A stretch of 64,000 nt of DNA from Thalassorhabdomicrobium marinisediminis. GTDB lineage: Bacteria; Pseudomonadota; Alphaproteobacteria; Rhodobacterales; Rhodobacteraceae. The notes under the pieces were generated by a model. That model saw nothing but the letters and a program-made list of their open reading frames with translations. It searched no databases and had not been told where the DNA came from. Within the stretch, counting starts at the first letter, position 1, and every line of letters begins with the position of its first letter. Below are positions 17,060 through 26,400 of this stretch, one piece after another. The DNA is taken from contig NZ_QCYG01000001.1 in assembly GCF_003072065.1 (NCBI RefSeq), positions 124,001-188,000 of the forward strand, given 5' to 3'. The translations under genes were made by a program, and so were the position numbers.

Positions 17060-18265
17060 ATGACGACACCTGAGCCCAAGGCCCGGGCCGGGGAGGCTGC
17101 GCCCGATGCGGCGACCCCCGCCCGTGAACTGAAGTCCGCGATGGCGGGTTTCGTGACCGATTTCAAAGACTTCACCCGTGACATTCACACCAAGCTGAAA
17201 GAGCAGGACGACCGTATGACCAAACTTGATCGCAAATCCATGATTGCAGGTGCGCGGCCCGCGCTGGCCGGGGCCGTGACCGAAGGGGCGCCGCACCAGA
17301 AGGCGTTCGAGGCCTATCTGCGCTCGGGCGACGATGACGCGCTGCGCGGCCTTGAGGTTGAGGGCAAAGCCATGTCGACCGCCGTGGCCGCCGACGGGGG
17401 CTATCTGGTCGATCCGCAGACCTCGGCCACGGTGCAATCTGTGTTGTCATCCACTGCGTCATTGCGGGCAATCGCCAATGTGGTGAACGTCGAGGCCACG
17501 TCTTATGACGTGCTGATCGATCACACCGAGATGGGCGCGGGCTGGGCCACCGAGACCGACCCCACCGCCGAGACCGGCACGCCGCAGATCGACCGCATCA
17601 CCATTCCCTTGCACGAATTGTCGGCGCTGCCGAAAGCGTCGCAGCGGCTGCTGGATGACAGCGCGTTCAACATCGACGAATGGCTGGCCCAGCGCATCGC
17701 CGACAAGTTCGCCCGCTCCGAGGCGGCGGCCTTTATCAACGGCGACGGCATCGACAAGCCCACGGGCTTTCTGACCGCGCCGCAGGTGGACAATGACGTC
17801 TGGGTCTGGGGCAACCTGGGCTATGTGGTCACCGGCACCAGTGGCGACTTCGACGCCACCGATCCGGCCGATGCGGTCATCGATCTGGTCTATGCGCTGG
17901 GCGCGGAATACCGCGCCGGAGCGTCCTTCGTGATGAACTCGAAAACCGCCGGTGCCGTGCGCAAGCTGAAAGACGCCGACGGGCGGTTCCTGTGGTCCGA
18001 CGGGCTGACCGCCGGCGAGCCTGCGCGCCTGCTGGGCTATCCGGTGCTGGTGGCCGAGGATATGCCCGACATCGCTACGGACGCCACGGCGATTGCCTTT
18101 GGCGATTTCGGCAACGGCTATACGGTTGCGGAACGCCCCGATCTGCGGGTGCTGCGCGATCCCTTCAGCGCCAAGCCGCATGTGTTGTTCTATGCCACCA
18201 AGCGCGTCGGCGGGGCGATCAGCGACTTCGCCGCGATCAAGCTTCTCAAGTTCGGCCTGAGCTAA
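17060..18265 (+). CDS. GTA g5, major capsid protein (HK97 fold)
   Basis: This 401-residue capsid subunit has an N-terminal helical scaffold region of about 90-110 residues (FVTDFKDFTRDIHTKLKEQD and KLDRKSMIAGARP), expected to be removed by g4. The HK97 core follows: GGYLVDPQTSATVQSVLSST, MGAGWATETDPTAETGTPQ, ALPKASQRLLDDSAFNIDEW and SFVMNSKTAGAVRKLKDADG. It ends with FYATKRVGGAISDFAAIKLL. It is the most abundant GTA structural protein. A highly structured 180-base gap follows it. Confidence 0.96.
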   Translation: MTTPEPKARAGEAAPDAATPARELKSAMAGFVTDFKDFTRDIHTKLKEQDDRMTKLDRKSMIAGARPALAGAVTEGAPHQKAFEAYLRSGDDDALRGLEVEGKAMSTAVAADGGYLVDPQTSATVQSVLSSTASLRAIANVVNVEATSYDVLIDHTEMGAGWATETDPTAETGTPQIDRITIPLHELSALPKASQRLLDDSAFNIDEWLAQRIADKFARSEAAAFINGDGIDKPTGFLTAPQVDNDVWVWGNLGYVVTGTSGDFDATDPADAVIDLVYALGAEYRAGASFVMNSKTAGAVRKLKDADGRFLWSDGLTAGEPARLLGYPVLVAEDMPDIATDATAIAFGDFGNGYTVAERPDLRVLRDPFSAKPHVLFYATKRVGGAISDFAAIKLLKFGLS

Positions 18266-18281
18266 GGCCGCCAGAGACGGG

Positions 18282-18399
18282 CGCGGAGGGCTTGCCTTCC
18301 GCGTCCGGGGTCCGGGCGCGCGCGCGGCGAGAGCCGACCTCCGTGTTGTCCAGCTGCTTCCTTCCGTCCGAGCGACGCGGAGGGCACGCGCCCGGACCC
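18282..18399 (+). ncRNA. Structured RNA element between GTA g5 and g6
   Basis: The 182-base gap after the capsid gene has no ORF but dense inverted repeats. There is a hairpin CGCGGAGGG/CCTTCCGCG (18282-18303, loop CTTG) and a 4-bp hairpin CGGC-GAGA-GCCG with a GNRA-type loop (18325-18336). A perfect 13-bp long-range stem joins GGGTCCGGGCGCG (18308-18320) to CGCGCCCGGACCC (18387-18399). GACGCGGAGGG (18374-18384) could alternatively pair with CCTTCCGCGTC (18295-18305), which would displace the first hairpin or form a pseudoknot. It is probably an mRNA processing, stability or polarity element of the GTA transcript. Confidence 0.5.
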
Positions 18400-18447
18400 G
18401 CCCACCGGCCCATCCACGCACAGAACAGCCGTTTTCGGAGTAGACCC

Positions 18448-19044
18448 ATGATATTGATCGAAGACACCAGCGTGCCCGCAAGCGCCCTGCCGGTCGCCCA
18501 GTTCAAAGACCATTTGCGCCTTGGATCGGGGTTTGCCGATGACGGGCTGCAGGATGGCTTGCTTGACGGGTTCCTGCGCACGGCGCTGGCCGCGATCGAG
18601 GCGCGCACCGGAAAGGCGCTGCTTGAGCGCACCTTCTCCTGGACCGTCACCCGCTGGCGCGCCGCCGACGCGCAGGCGCTGCCGCTGGCGCCCGTCTCGG
18701 CCATCGTGTCGCTGGTGCTGACCGACGCAGGCGGCGGCGCCGTGACCGTTGATGCGGACCGCTACCAGCTGAGGCCCGACATCCAGCGCCCGGTGCTGGC
18801 CGCGCGCGGCGCCACCTTGCCGCCGGTGCCGACGGGCGGATCGGCGACGGTCACGATGTTGGCGGGCTTTGGCCCGGACTGGAGCGATCTGCCCGCCGAT
18901 CTGGCGCAGGCGGTGTTGCTGCTGGCCGCGCATTACTACGAATACCGCCACGAGATGCAGTATGATGGCGGCTGCATGCCCTTCGGCGTGAGCGCGCTGA
19001 TCGAGCGGCACCGCACCGTGCGGCTGGGCGGGGGGGCTGCGTGA
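18448..19044 (+). CDS. GTA g6, head-tail connector (adaptor)
   Basis: This 198-residue protein of the gp6-like head-tail connector family begins MILIEDTSVPASALPVAQFK at ATG 18448. It continues with helical FLRTALAAIEARTGKALLER, the PLAPVSAIVSLVLTDAGGG strand region and VLLLAAHYYEYRHEM near the C-terminus. It binds beneath the portal ring. Its TGA overlaps the next ATG (TGATG), indicating translational coupling with g7. Confidence 0.92.
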   Translation: MILIEDTSVPASALPVAQFKDHLRLGSGFADDGLQDGLLDGFLRTALAAIEARTGKALLERTFSWTVTRWRAADAQALPLAPVSAIVSLVLTDAGGGAVTVDADRYQLRPDIQRPVLAARGATLPPVPTGGSATVTMLAGFGPDWSDLPADLAQAVLLLAAHYYEYRHEMQYDGGCMPFGVSALIERHRTVRLGGGAA

Positions 19045-19379
19045 TGGCGTATCGTCTCAACCGCAAGCTGGTGCTGGAAATGCCCGCACGGGTGCCCGAT
19101 GGCGCAGGCGGCTTTGCCGAAAGCTGGATGCCGCTGGGGATCGTCTGGGCCAATGTCACCGCCCGCACGGGGCGCGAGGCTGCGGGGATCGCTGCACCGC
19201 TGAGCCGCGTGGCTTACCGCATCATCACCCGCGCGGCCCCGCCCACCTCGAACGCGCGGCCCCAGCCGAACCAGCGGTTCCGCGAAGGCGCGCGCTATTA
19301 CCGCATCCTGTCGGTGGCCGAGCAGGACGCCGACGGGCGCTATCTGATCTGCACCGCGCAAGAGGAGACCGTCGCATGA
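19044..19379 (+). CDS. GTA g7, head-tail adaptor (stopper)
   Basis: This 111-residue protein of the phage SPP1 gp16/HK97 gp7-like family has NRKLVLEMPARVPDGAGGFA followed by ESWMPLGIVWANVTART and FREGARYYRILSVAEQDADG. It follows g6 with a one-base overlap; a GTG three bases earlier is less likely. In RcGTA this ring closes the head and joins the tail. It overlaps g8 by four bases (ATGA). Confidence 0.9.
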   Translation: MAYRLNRKLVLEMPARVPDGAGGFAESWMPLGIVWANVTARTGREAAGIAAPLSRVAYRIITRAAPPTSNARPQPNQRFREGARYYRILSVAEQDADGRYLICTAQEETVA

Positions 19380-19786
19380 GCTATGGCGTATCCGCCGCCT
19401 TGCAGGTGGCGATCTTTCAGGCCCTGACCTCGGACGCGGCTTTGGGCACGCTGGTCGGCGCGAACATCTTCGATGCGGTCCCCTCGGGCACCGCGCCCTC
19501 GCTTTACGTGACGCTGGGCCCCGAGCTGGCCCGCGACCGGTCGGACGGGACGGGAGCGGGGGCCGAGCACCGCTTCACCGTTTCGGTCGTCACCGACAGC
19601 GCCGGATTTGCCACCGCGAAACAGGCGGCGGCGGCGGTGTCGGACGCTTTGGTTGATGCGGACCTGAGCCTGAGCCGCGGCACGCTGGTCTCGCTCACGT
19701 TCTTTCGAGCGCGCGCGGTGCGGGTCGCCAAGGGCAATGAGCGCCGCATCGATCTGACCTTCCGCGCGCGGGTGCAGGACGATTGA
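19376..19786 (+). CDS. GTA g8, tail terminator (DUF3168)
   Basis: This 136-residue DUF3168 protein begins MSYGVSAALQVAIFQALTSD and shows ALGTLVGANIFDAVPSGTAP followed by SLYVTLGPELARD, and a C-terminal HRFTVSVVTDSAGFATAKQA then RRIDLTFRARVQDD. Family members cap the tail tube at the head side. It overlaps g7 by four bases. A 47-base gap with a ribosome-binding site separates it from g9. Confidence 0.9.
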   Translation: MSYGVSAALQVAIFQALTSDAALGTLVGANIFDAVPSGTAPSLYVTLGPELARDRSDGTGAGAEHRFTVSVVTDSAGFATAKQAAAAVSDALVDADLSLSRGTLVSLTFFRARAVRVAKGNERRIDLTFRARVQDD

Positions 19787-19833
19787 GCCTGCGCCAAAGA
19801 CGATAATTTTCAACCCCTTACGGAGTATTCGAT

Positions 19834-20250
19834 ATGGTAGCCCAGAACGGCAAGGATCTGTTGATCAAGATCGACATGACTGGCGGAGGCCAGTTCGAGA
19901 CCGCGGCGGGCCTGCGGGCCACGCGGATCAGTTTCAACGCGGAAACGGTGGATGTCACCTCGCTCGACAGCACCGGTGGCTGGCGCGAGGTGCTGGGCAG
20001 CGCCGGGGTGAAGACGGCCGCGATCAGCGGCTCGGGCGTGTTCAAGGACGAGGCCACGGACGAGCGCGTGCGCGAGATTTTCTTCGCGGGCGAGACGCCG
20101 GACTTTCAGGTGATCGTGCCGGATTTCGGCACCATGGAGGGGCCGTTTCAGGTCTCGTCCATCGACTACGCCGGCACCCATGACGGTGAGGCGACCTATG
20201 AAATGGCGCTGACCTCGGCTGGCCAGATCATCTTCACGCCGTTCCCGTGA
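19834..20250 (+). CDS. GTA g9, major tail (tube) protein
   Basis: This 138-residue tail tube protein begins MVAQNGKDLLIKIDMTGGGQ. It contains GLRATRISFNAETVDVTSLD and GSGVFKDEATDERVREIFFA, both characteristic of the TP901-1/GTA major tail protein family. It forms stacked rings of the tail. It is preceded by TTACGGAGTATTCGAT as ribosome-binding site. The stop codon overlaps the g10 ATG by one base. Confidence 0.93.
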   Translation: MVAQNGKDLLIKIDMTGGGQFETAAGLRATRISFNAETVDVTSLDSTGGWREVLGSAGVKTAAISGSGVFKDEATDERVREIFFAGETPDFQVIVPDFGTMEGPFQVSSIDYAGTHDGEATYEMALTSAGQIIFTPFP

Positions 20251-20573
20251 TGCAAAGCGAGCCGCACAACCCCTGGCGCGGCGAGGTCGCGCTGATGCTC
20301 AACGGTGAGGCGCACCAATGCCGGCTGACGCTGGGTGCGCTGGCCGAGCTTGAGGCCAGCTTGGGCGAGGACACGCTCGTGGCGCTGGTCGCCCGGTTCG
20401 AGCGCGGCGCCTTTTCGACCCGCGACGTGCTGGCGCTGATCGTGGCCGGATTGCGCGGCGGCGGCTGGCGCGGCACGGCGCGCGACCTGCTGAGCGCCGA
20501 GATCGAAGGCGGTCCGGTGCGCGCGGCCGAGGCGGCGGCGGAGCTTCTCGCCCGCGCCTTCGCCACCCCGTGA
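20250..20573 (+). CDS. GTA g10, tail assembly chaperone
   Basis: This 107-residue GTA gp10-family protein has PWRGEVALMLNGEAHQCRLT then LGALAELEASLGEDTLVALV, and ALIVAGLRGGGWRGTARDLL. The pair g10/g10.1 stands where phages carry the two tail-assembly chaperones upstream of the tape measure. Here they are separate overlapping genes, not made by a visible slippery frameshift. It overlaps g10.1 by four bases (GTGA). Confidence 0.88.
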   Translation: MQSEPHNPWRGEVALMLNGEAHQCRLTLGALAELEASLGEDTLVALVARFERGAFSTRDVLALIVAGLRGGGWRGTARDLLSAEIEGGPVRAAEAAAELLARAFATP

Positions 20574-20794
20574 GCGGCCCTGAACCCGCGCTCGACTGGC
20601 CCGCGCTGATGCGGGCGGGTCTGCGCGATCTGGGGCTGGCGCCGGATGTGTTCTGGGCGCTCACCCCGGCGGAACTCTGGCTCATGCTGGGGGCCGACAC
20701 GGGCACGCTGCCCATGGGGCGGCGCAGATTGGATGAACTCAGCGCGGCCTATCCAGACGGGGGCCGGGAAGGAGACGATGATGGACGAGATTGA
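20570..20794 (+). CDS. GTA g10.1, second small tail chaperone
   Basis: This 74-residue protein starts with GTG at 20570 inside the end of g10. It contains DWPALMRAGLRDLGLAPDVF then WALTPAELWLMLG, the signature of the small conserved phage/GTA protein that precedes the tape measure. The C-terminus GGREGDDDGRD overlaps the start of g11 by 14 bases in another frame. Confidence 0.85.
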   Translation: MSGPEPALDWPALMRAGLRDLGLAPDVFWALTPAELWLMLGADTGTLPMGRRRLDELSAAYPDGGREGDDDGRD

Positions 20795-21440
20795 CGGGCT
20801 CGATGCCCTTGAGAGCGAGGCCAAACAGCTTGAGGCGACCCTGGGCTCGGTCACCACGATGACCGACGCCTTTGAGGGTCAGTTGCGCCGGATGAAGGCC
20901 ACGTTGGGCGACACCACGCGCGATCTGGGCAATCTGGAGCGCGGCTTTTCCGGCGGGCTGCGCCGCGCCTTTGACGGGTTGGTCTTTGACGGCAAGTCCC
21001 TGTCGGACGCCTTTGCCACCTTGGGGCAAGCCATGTCGCGCACGGTTTATAACAACGCCATGCGGCCGGTGACGGACCACTTCGGCAGCATCCTTGCGGG
21101 GGGCGTCAACTCGCTGGTGTCGGCGATGATGCCTTTCGCCAAGGGGGGCGCGATTTCCCAGGGCCGGGTGACGCCTTTTGCCAAGGGGGGCGTCGTGTCG
21201 GGGGCCACCAGCTTCCCCATGCGAAGCGGCACCGGGCTGATGGGCGAGGCGGGGCCGGAGGCGATCATGCCCCTCAGCCGCGGCCCCGACGGCAGCCTTG
21301 GTGTCAAGGCGCAAGGCGGGCAGGCGGTCAACATCACCATGAACATCACCACCCCCGACGTGGCCGGTTTCCAGCGCAGCCAGAGCCAGATCGCGGCGAC
21401 CCTTGGCCGTGCCTTGGGGCGTGGCCAGCGCAACCGCTAG
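20781..21440 (+). CDS. GTA g11, short tape measure protein
   Basis: This 219-residue tape measure protein sets the very short GTA tail length. The N-terminal helical part (LDALESEAKQLEATLGSVTT, MRRMKATLGDTTRDLG-like) precedes a glycine-rich tail tape segment with the repeated motif PFAKGGAISQGRVTPFAKGG, then GEAGPEAIMPLSRGPDGSLG. Two ATGs are adjacent (20778 and 20781). The second is placed better relative to AAGGAG at 20769-20774. It is far shorter than siphophage tape measures, as in RcGTA. Confidence 0.92.
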   Translation: MDEIDGLDALESEAKQLEATLGSVTTMTDAFEGQLRRMKATLGDTTRDLGNLERGFSGGLRRAFDGLVFDGKSLSDAFATLGQAMSRTVYNNAMRPVTDHFGSILAGGVNSLVSAMMPFAKGGAISQGRVTPFAKGGVVSGATSFPMRSGTGLMGEAGPEAIMPLSRGPDGSLGVKAQGGQAVNITMNITTPDVAGFQRSQSQIAATLGRALGRGQRNR

Positions 21441-21456
21441 GACAGGAGCAGCCAAG

Positions 21457-22089
21457 ATGAATTTCCACGAAGTCCGCTTTCCCACGGATGTCAGTTTCGG
21501 CGCGCTGGGCGGGCCGGAACGCCGCACCGAGATCGTGACGCTTGCCAACGGGCACGAGGAACGCAACACGCCATGGGCCCATTCGCGCCGCCGCTTCGAC
21601 GCCGGGATGGGCCTGCGCTCGCTTGATGATCTTGAGGTGCTGATCGCGTTCTTCGAAGCCCGGCGCGGGCAGATGTATGGGTTCCGCTGGAAGGATTGGG
21701 CCGACTACCGCTCGGCCAAGCCCAGCCGCGAAATCTCCGGCGGCGATCAGTTGATCGGCATGGGGGACGAGGTGCAGACCGTGTTCCAGATCGTAAAGAA
21801 TTACACCTCGGGCGGGGCGGCCTATGCGCGCCCGATCGAAAAGCTGGTCGCCGGCACGGTTGAGGTGCAGGTCTCGGGCGATCCTTTGGTTGAGGGCGTG
21901 GACTACGAGGTGGACCTGAACACCGGGCTTGTGACCTTTGACCACCCGCCGGACATTCAGGCCGAGATCACCGCAGGCTATGAGTTCGACGTGCCCGTGC
22001 GTTTCGACATGGACACGCTGATGACCTCGGTGGCGACCTATCAGGCGGGCGAAGTGCCCCATGTGCCGCTGGTCGAGGTGCGGATATGA
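21457..22089 (+). CDS. GTA g12, distal tail protein (DUF2460)
   Basis: This 210-residue TIGR02217/DUF2460 protein begins MNFHEVRFPTDVSFGALGGP. It carries RRRFDAGMGLRSLDDLEVLI, ARRGQMYGFRWKDWADYRSA, and the C-terminal VPVRFDMDTLMTSVATYQAG. It makes the ring at the tail tip. AGGAGCAGCC precedes the ATG. It overlaps g13 by four bases. Confidence 0.94.
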   Translation: MNFHEVRFPTDVSFGALGGPERRTEIVTLANGHEERNTPWAHSRRRFDAGMGLRSLDDLEVLIAFFEARRGQMYGFRWKDWADYRSAKPSREISGGDQLIGMGDEVQTVFQIVKNYTSGGAAYARPIEKLVAGTVEVQVSGDPLVEGVDYEVDLNTGLVTFDHPPDIQAEITAGYEFDVPVRFDMDTLMTSVATYQAGEVPHVPLVEVRI

Positions 22090-22976
22090 GCGCGTTTCAG
22101 GAGCATCTGGATCAGGGGCTGACCACGCTGGCGCGGTGCTGGGCGCTGACCCGCCGCGACGGCACGGTTTACGGCTTCACCGATCACGACCGCGATCTGG
22201 CGTTCGACGGGATCACCTTCAAGGCCGATGCCGGCCTGACCGCGCGGGCGATCATCTCGGGCACCGGGCTGGCGGTGGACAACTCCGAGGCGATGGGCGC
22301 GCTCTCGGACGCGGCGATCACCGAGGACGACATCGAGGCCGGGCGTTTCGACGGCGCGCTGGTGCAGGCGTGGTTGGTGAACTGGGCCGACGTGGCTGTG
22401 CGATCGCTGCGGTTCACCGGCCATATCGGAGAGCTGCGGCGCGAGGGCGGAGCCTTCCATGCGGAGTTGCGCGGGCTGACCGAAGCGCTCAACCAGCCGC
22501 AGGGGCGGGTCTATCAGACCCCCTGTTCCGCCATTCTGGGCGACAGCCGCTGCCGGTTCGATCTGGAGACCGAGGGGTTCCACACCGAGGTCGCGGTTGA
22601 GGTGTTGGAGGAAGACCGCCGGTTTCGCTTCTCCGACCTGCGCGGGTTCGAGCCCGCGTGGTTCGAGCGCGGGCGGCTGGTGGTGCTGAGCGGCGCGGCG
22701 GCGGGGCTGGTCTCGGTCATCAAGCGCGACCGGTTTCGCGACGGCGTGCGCGAGGTCGAGATCTGGGAAGCCCTGCGCGCGCCCGTTGTGGCGGGTGACA
22801 GGATCCGGCTTGAAGCGGGCTGCGACAAACGCGCCGAGACCTGCAAGGCCAAGTTCAGCAACTTTCTGAACTATCAGGGCTTTCCCGACATCCCCGGCGA
22901 TGACTGGTTGATGAGCACCCCCAGCCGGGGCGGCCAGAACACCGGTGGCAGCCAACGGCGGGAGGGGCTGTTTTGA
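22086..22976 (+). CDS. GTA g13, tail hub protein with four-Cys motif (DUF2163)
   Basis: This 296-residue DUF2163 protein has FQEHLDQGLTTLARCWALTR at the start and VYGFTDHDRDLAFDGITFKA. Its C-terminal part holds the cysteine pattern TPCSAILGDSRC (about residues 141-152) and CDKRAETC (about residues 242-249), then FSNFLNYQGFPDIPG. In the RcGTA structure these cysteines were, as I recall, assigned as ligands of an iron-sulfur cluster in the hub. It overlaps g12 and g14 by four bases each. Confidence 0.93.
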   Translation: MSAFQEHLDQGLTTLARCWALTRRDGTVYGFTDHDRDLAFDGITFKADAGLTARAIISGTGLAVDNSEAMGALSDAAITEDDIEAGRFDGALVQAWLVNWADVAVRSLRFTGHIGELRREGGAFHAELRGLTEALNQPQGRVYQTPCSAILGDSRCRFDLETEGFHTEVAVEVLEEDRRFRFSDLRGFEPAWFERGRLVVLSGAAAGLVSVIKRDRFRDGVREVEIWEALRAPVVAGDRIRLEAGCDKRAETCKAKFSNFLNYQGFPDIPGDDWLMSTPSRGGQNTGGSQRREGLF

Positions 22977-23404
22977 GCTCCATTGTCGCCGCCGCGCGCG
23001 GCTGGATCGGCACGCCTTATGTGCATCAGGCAGCGCGGCGCGGGATCGGGTGTGACTGTCTGGGCCTGTTGCGCGGCCTCTGGGCCGAGGTCACGGGCAC
23101 GCCGCTGATCCCCGTGCCGCCCTACACCGCCGACTGGTCCGAACCGCAGGGCGATGAGCGGCTGCTGCGCGCGCTGGCTGCGCGGCTTGCGCCCAAGCCC
23201 CGCGACCGGGCGGCGGCGGGCGATGTGCTGGTGTTCCGGATGCGGCAGGGCGCGGTCGCCAAACACGTGGGCGTGCAGGCCGAGATCGGCCCGCAGGCCA
23301 GTTTTATACATGCGTATCAGGGGCATGGCGTGATCGAATGCGCCCTGACCCCGCCGTGGCAGTCGCGCCTTGTGGCGCGGTTTTCCTGCCCGGATTTCGC
23401 GTAA
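22973..23404 (+). CDS. GTA g14, NlpC/P60-type cell wall peptidase
   Basis: This 143-residue cysteine peptidase starts with TTG at 22973, overlapping the g13 stop (TTGA). IVAAARGWIGTPYVHQAARR is followed by GIGCDCLGLLRGLW, which contains the nucleophile Cys (about residue 28). AKHVGVQ supplies the His and FIHAYQGHGVIE the third polar residue. It probably cuts peptide cross-links in the recipient wall during DNA delivery. The rare start and coupling suggest production tied to g13. Confidence 0.92.
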   Translation: MSSIVAAARGWIGTPYVHQAARRGIGCDCLGLLRGLWAEVTGTPLIPVPPYTADWSEPQGDERLLRALAARLAPKPRDRAAAGDVLVFRMRQGAVAKHVGVQAEIGPQASFIHAYQGHGVIECALTPPWQSRLVARFSCPDFA

Positions 23405-23420
23405 CTTGAGGGTCTGACTT

Positions 23421-26400
23421 ATGGCGACGATTGTTCTTTCGGCAGCAGGCATGGCGCTGGGCGGCTCCATTGGCGGCACGGTTCTGGGGATCGGCATGGC
23501 GGCGATCGGCCGCGCGGCGGGCGCCGCCATCGGCAGCGCCATCGACCAGCGGCTGCTGGGGGGCGGGGCCGACGCGGTCGAGACGGGCCGCATCGACCGG
23601 TTCCGGCTGACCGGCGCCAGCGAGGGCGCGGCGATCCCGCAGCTTTACGGCCGCATGCGCATCGCGGGGCAGGTGATCTGGGCCACCCAGTTTCAGGAAT
23701 CCAAGACCACCACCGGCGGTGGCAAGGGCGGCCCGCCCAAGCCAAAGGTCACGCGCTACAGCTATTCCGTCTCGCTGGCCATTGCACTGTGCGAAGGCGA
23801 GATTTCCCGGGTCGGGCGCATCTGGGCCGACGGGGTGGAGATCGCGCCGGACGACCTGAACCTGCGCGTCTATACCGGCGGGCGCGACCAGATACCCGAC
23901 CCCAAGATGGAGGCGGTCGAAGGCGCGGGGCAGGTGCCCGCCTATCGCGGCACGGCCTATGTGGTGATGGAAGACCTCGACCTTGAACCCTACGGCAACC
24001 GGGTGCCGCAATTCTCGTTCGAGGTGATGCGGCCGGGCCCCGATGAGATGGGCGCTGACCCGGTGCACGACGATCTGCACGATCTGGTTACCGGCGTGGC
24101 ACTGGTGCCCGGCACCGGGGAATATGCGCTCGCCACCACCACCACGACGCTGAAAAAGGGCTTTGGCCGGCGCGAAGTGGTCAACGTCAACACGCCGGCG
24201 GGCAAGACCGATTACCTCGTGTCGATGGAGGCGCTGGACGCGGAACTGCCCAAGGCCAATTCGGTGACCATGGTTGTGTCGTGGTTCGGCGACGATCTGC
24301 GCTGCGCCGAGTGCCGGATCAAGCCCAAGGTCGAGCAGACGACGACCGACGCGAGCAAGATGCCGTGGCGGGTCGCGGGCGTCCCGCGCGGGGCCGCCGG
24401 GGTGGTCCCGTTCGAGGCGGGCCGGCCGATCTATGGCGGAACGCCTGCCGATGCCTCGGTCATCGAGGCGCTGCGCGATATGGCGGCGCGGGGCAAGCGA
24501 GCGGTGTTCTATCCGTTCATCCTGATGGAGCAGCTCGCGGGCAACTCCCTGCCCAACCCCTGGACCGGAGAGCCGGGCCAGCCGCGGCTGCCATGGCGCG
24601 GTCGCATCACGACCTCGCTGGCACCGGGGCAGGCGGGCACGCCGGACCAGACCGCCGCCGCCGATGCGGAAGTGGCCGCGTTTTTCGGCACGGCGCAGGT
24701 GTCGGATTTCGCAATTGACGGCGACCGGGTGACCTATTCGGGGCCGGACGAATGGTCCTACCGCCGGTTCATCCTGCATTACGCGCATCTCTGCGCGGCG
24801 GCGGGCGCGGTTGATGGCTTCTGCATCGGCTCCGAGATGCGGTCGCTCACCCAGATCCGGGGGGCGAACGGCTTTCCGGCGGTGCAGGCGATGGTCGATC
24901 TGGCCGCCGATGTGCGCGCCGTGCTGGGGCCGGACGTCAAGATCGGCTATGCCGCCGACTGGTCGGAATATCACGGCTACCAGCCCGGGGGCGGCGACAA
25001 GTTCTACCACCTCGACCCGCTCTGGGCCTCTGACGACATCGACTTCATCGGCATCGACAACTACATGCCCCTGTCCGACTGGCGCGAGGGGGAGGATCAC
25101 CTCGATGCGTCTTACGGATCGATCTACAACCTCGACTACCTCGGGGCCAACGTCGAGGGGGGCGAGGGTTACGACTGGTATTACCATTCGCCCGAGGCCG
25201 CCGAGGCGCAAATCCGTACGCCGATCACCGACGGGCTGGGGGAGCCTTGGGTCTGGCGCTACAAGGACCTGCGCAACTGGTGGCTGCGCGCGCACCATGA
25301 CCGCGTGAATGGAGAGCGCGCACCTTTGCCCACCGCGTGGGAGCCGGGCAGCAAGCCCATCTGGTTCACCGAGGTCGGCTGCCCCGCCGTGGACAAAGGC
25401 AGCAACGAGCCGAACCGCTTCGTGGACCTGAAATCCTCGGAATCCGGCCTGCCGCGCGCCAGCACCGGCATCCGCGATGACTACATCCAGATGCAGTTTC
25501 TGCGGACGATCTATCGCCACTACAACGACCCCGACCTGAACCCCGTCTCGCCGGTGACCGGCCTGCGCATGGTCGACCCCGAGCGCATCCACGTCTGGTC
25601 GTGGGACGCGCGGCCTTTTCCGGCGTTTCCCGGTAATGGAGAGCTGTGGTCGGACAATGTGAACTATGCACGCGGGCATTGGTTGAACGGGCGGGCCTCG
25701 GCGCGGCCCTTGTCCTCGGTCGTGGCGGAAATCTGCGAACGGGCGGGGGTGACCCGCTATGACGTCTCGGACCTGCACGGCGTCGTGCGCGGCTACGTCG
25801 TGGACCGGGTGAGCACAGCCCGTGCCGCGCTGCAGCCCTTGATGCTGGCCTATAGCTTCGACGCCATCGAGCGCGAGGGGCGGTTGATCTTCCGCACCCG
25901 CGACGCGCGGCTGGATGCGGCAATCACGCCGGGTGAGTTCGTCTATGAAGACGACGCGGAGGGTGCGGTCGAACTGGTGCGCGCGCAAGAGCCGGAGGTC
26001 GCGGGACGGGTCCGGGTGGCCTTCATCGAAAGCGACGCCGACTACGAGGTGCGCGCCTCGGAAGCGGTGTTCCCCGACGACCGCGCCCAGACCACCACGG
26101 GCACCGAGTTGTCGCTGGTGCTGACCAGCGCCGAGGCGCAGCGCATCGCCGAGCGCTGGCTGGCCGAGGCGCGGGTGGCGCGGGACACGGCGCGGTTCGC
26201 CCTGCCGCCGTCGCGTCTTGAGGTCGGCGCGGGCGACGTGGTGCATCTGCCAGACACCTATGGCGACGGGCTGTTCCGCATCGATCAGGTGGAACGCACG
26301 GACCGGCAGGTGCTGGAAGCGGTGCGCATTGAGCCTGCGATCTACGAGCCGCAGGACGTCACCGAGCGGACCTTCAACCTGCGCGGCTTCGTGCCTCCGG

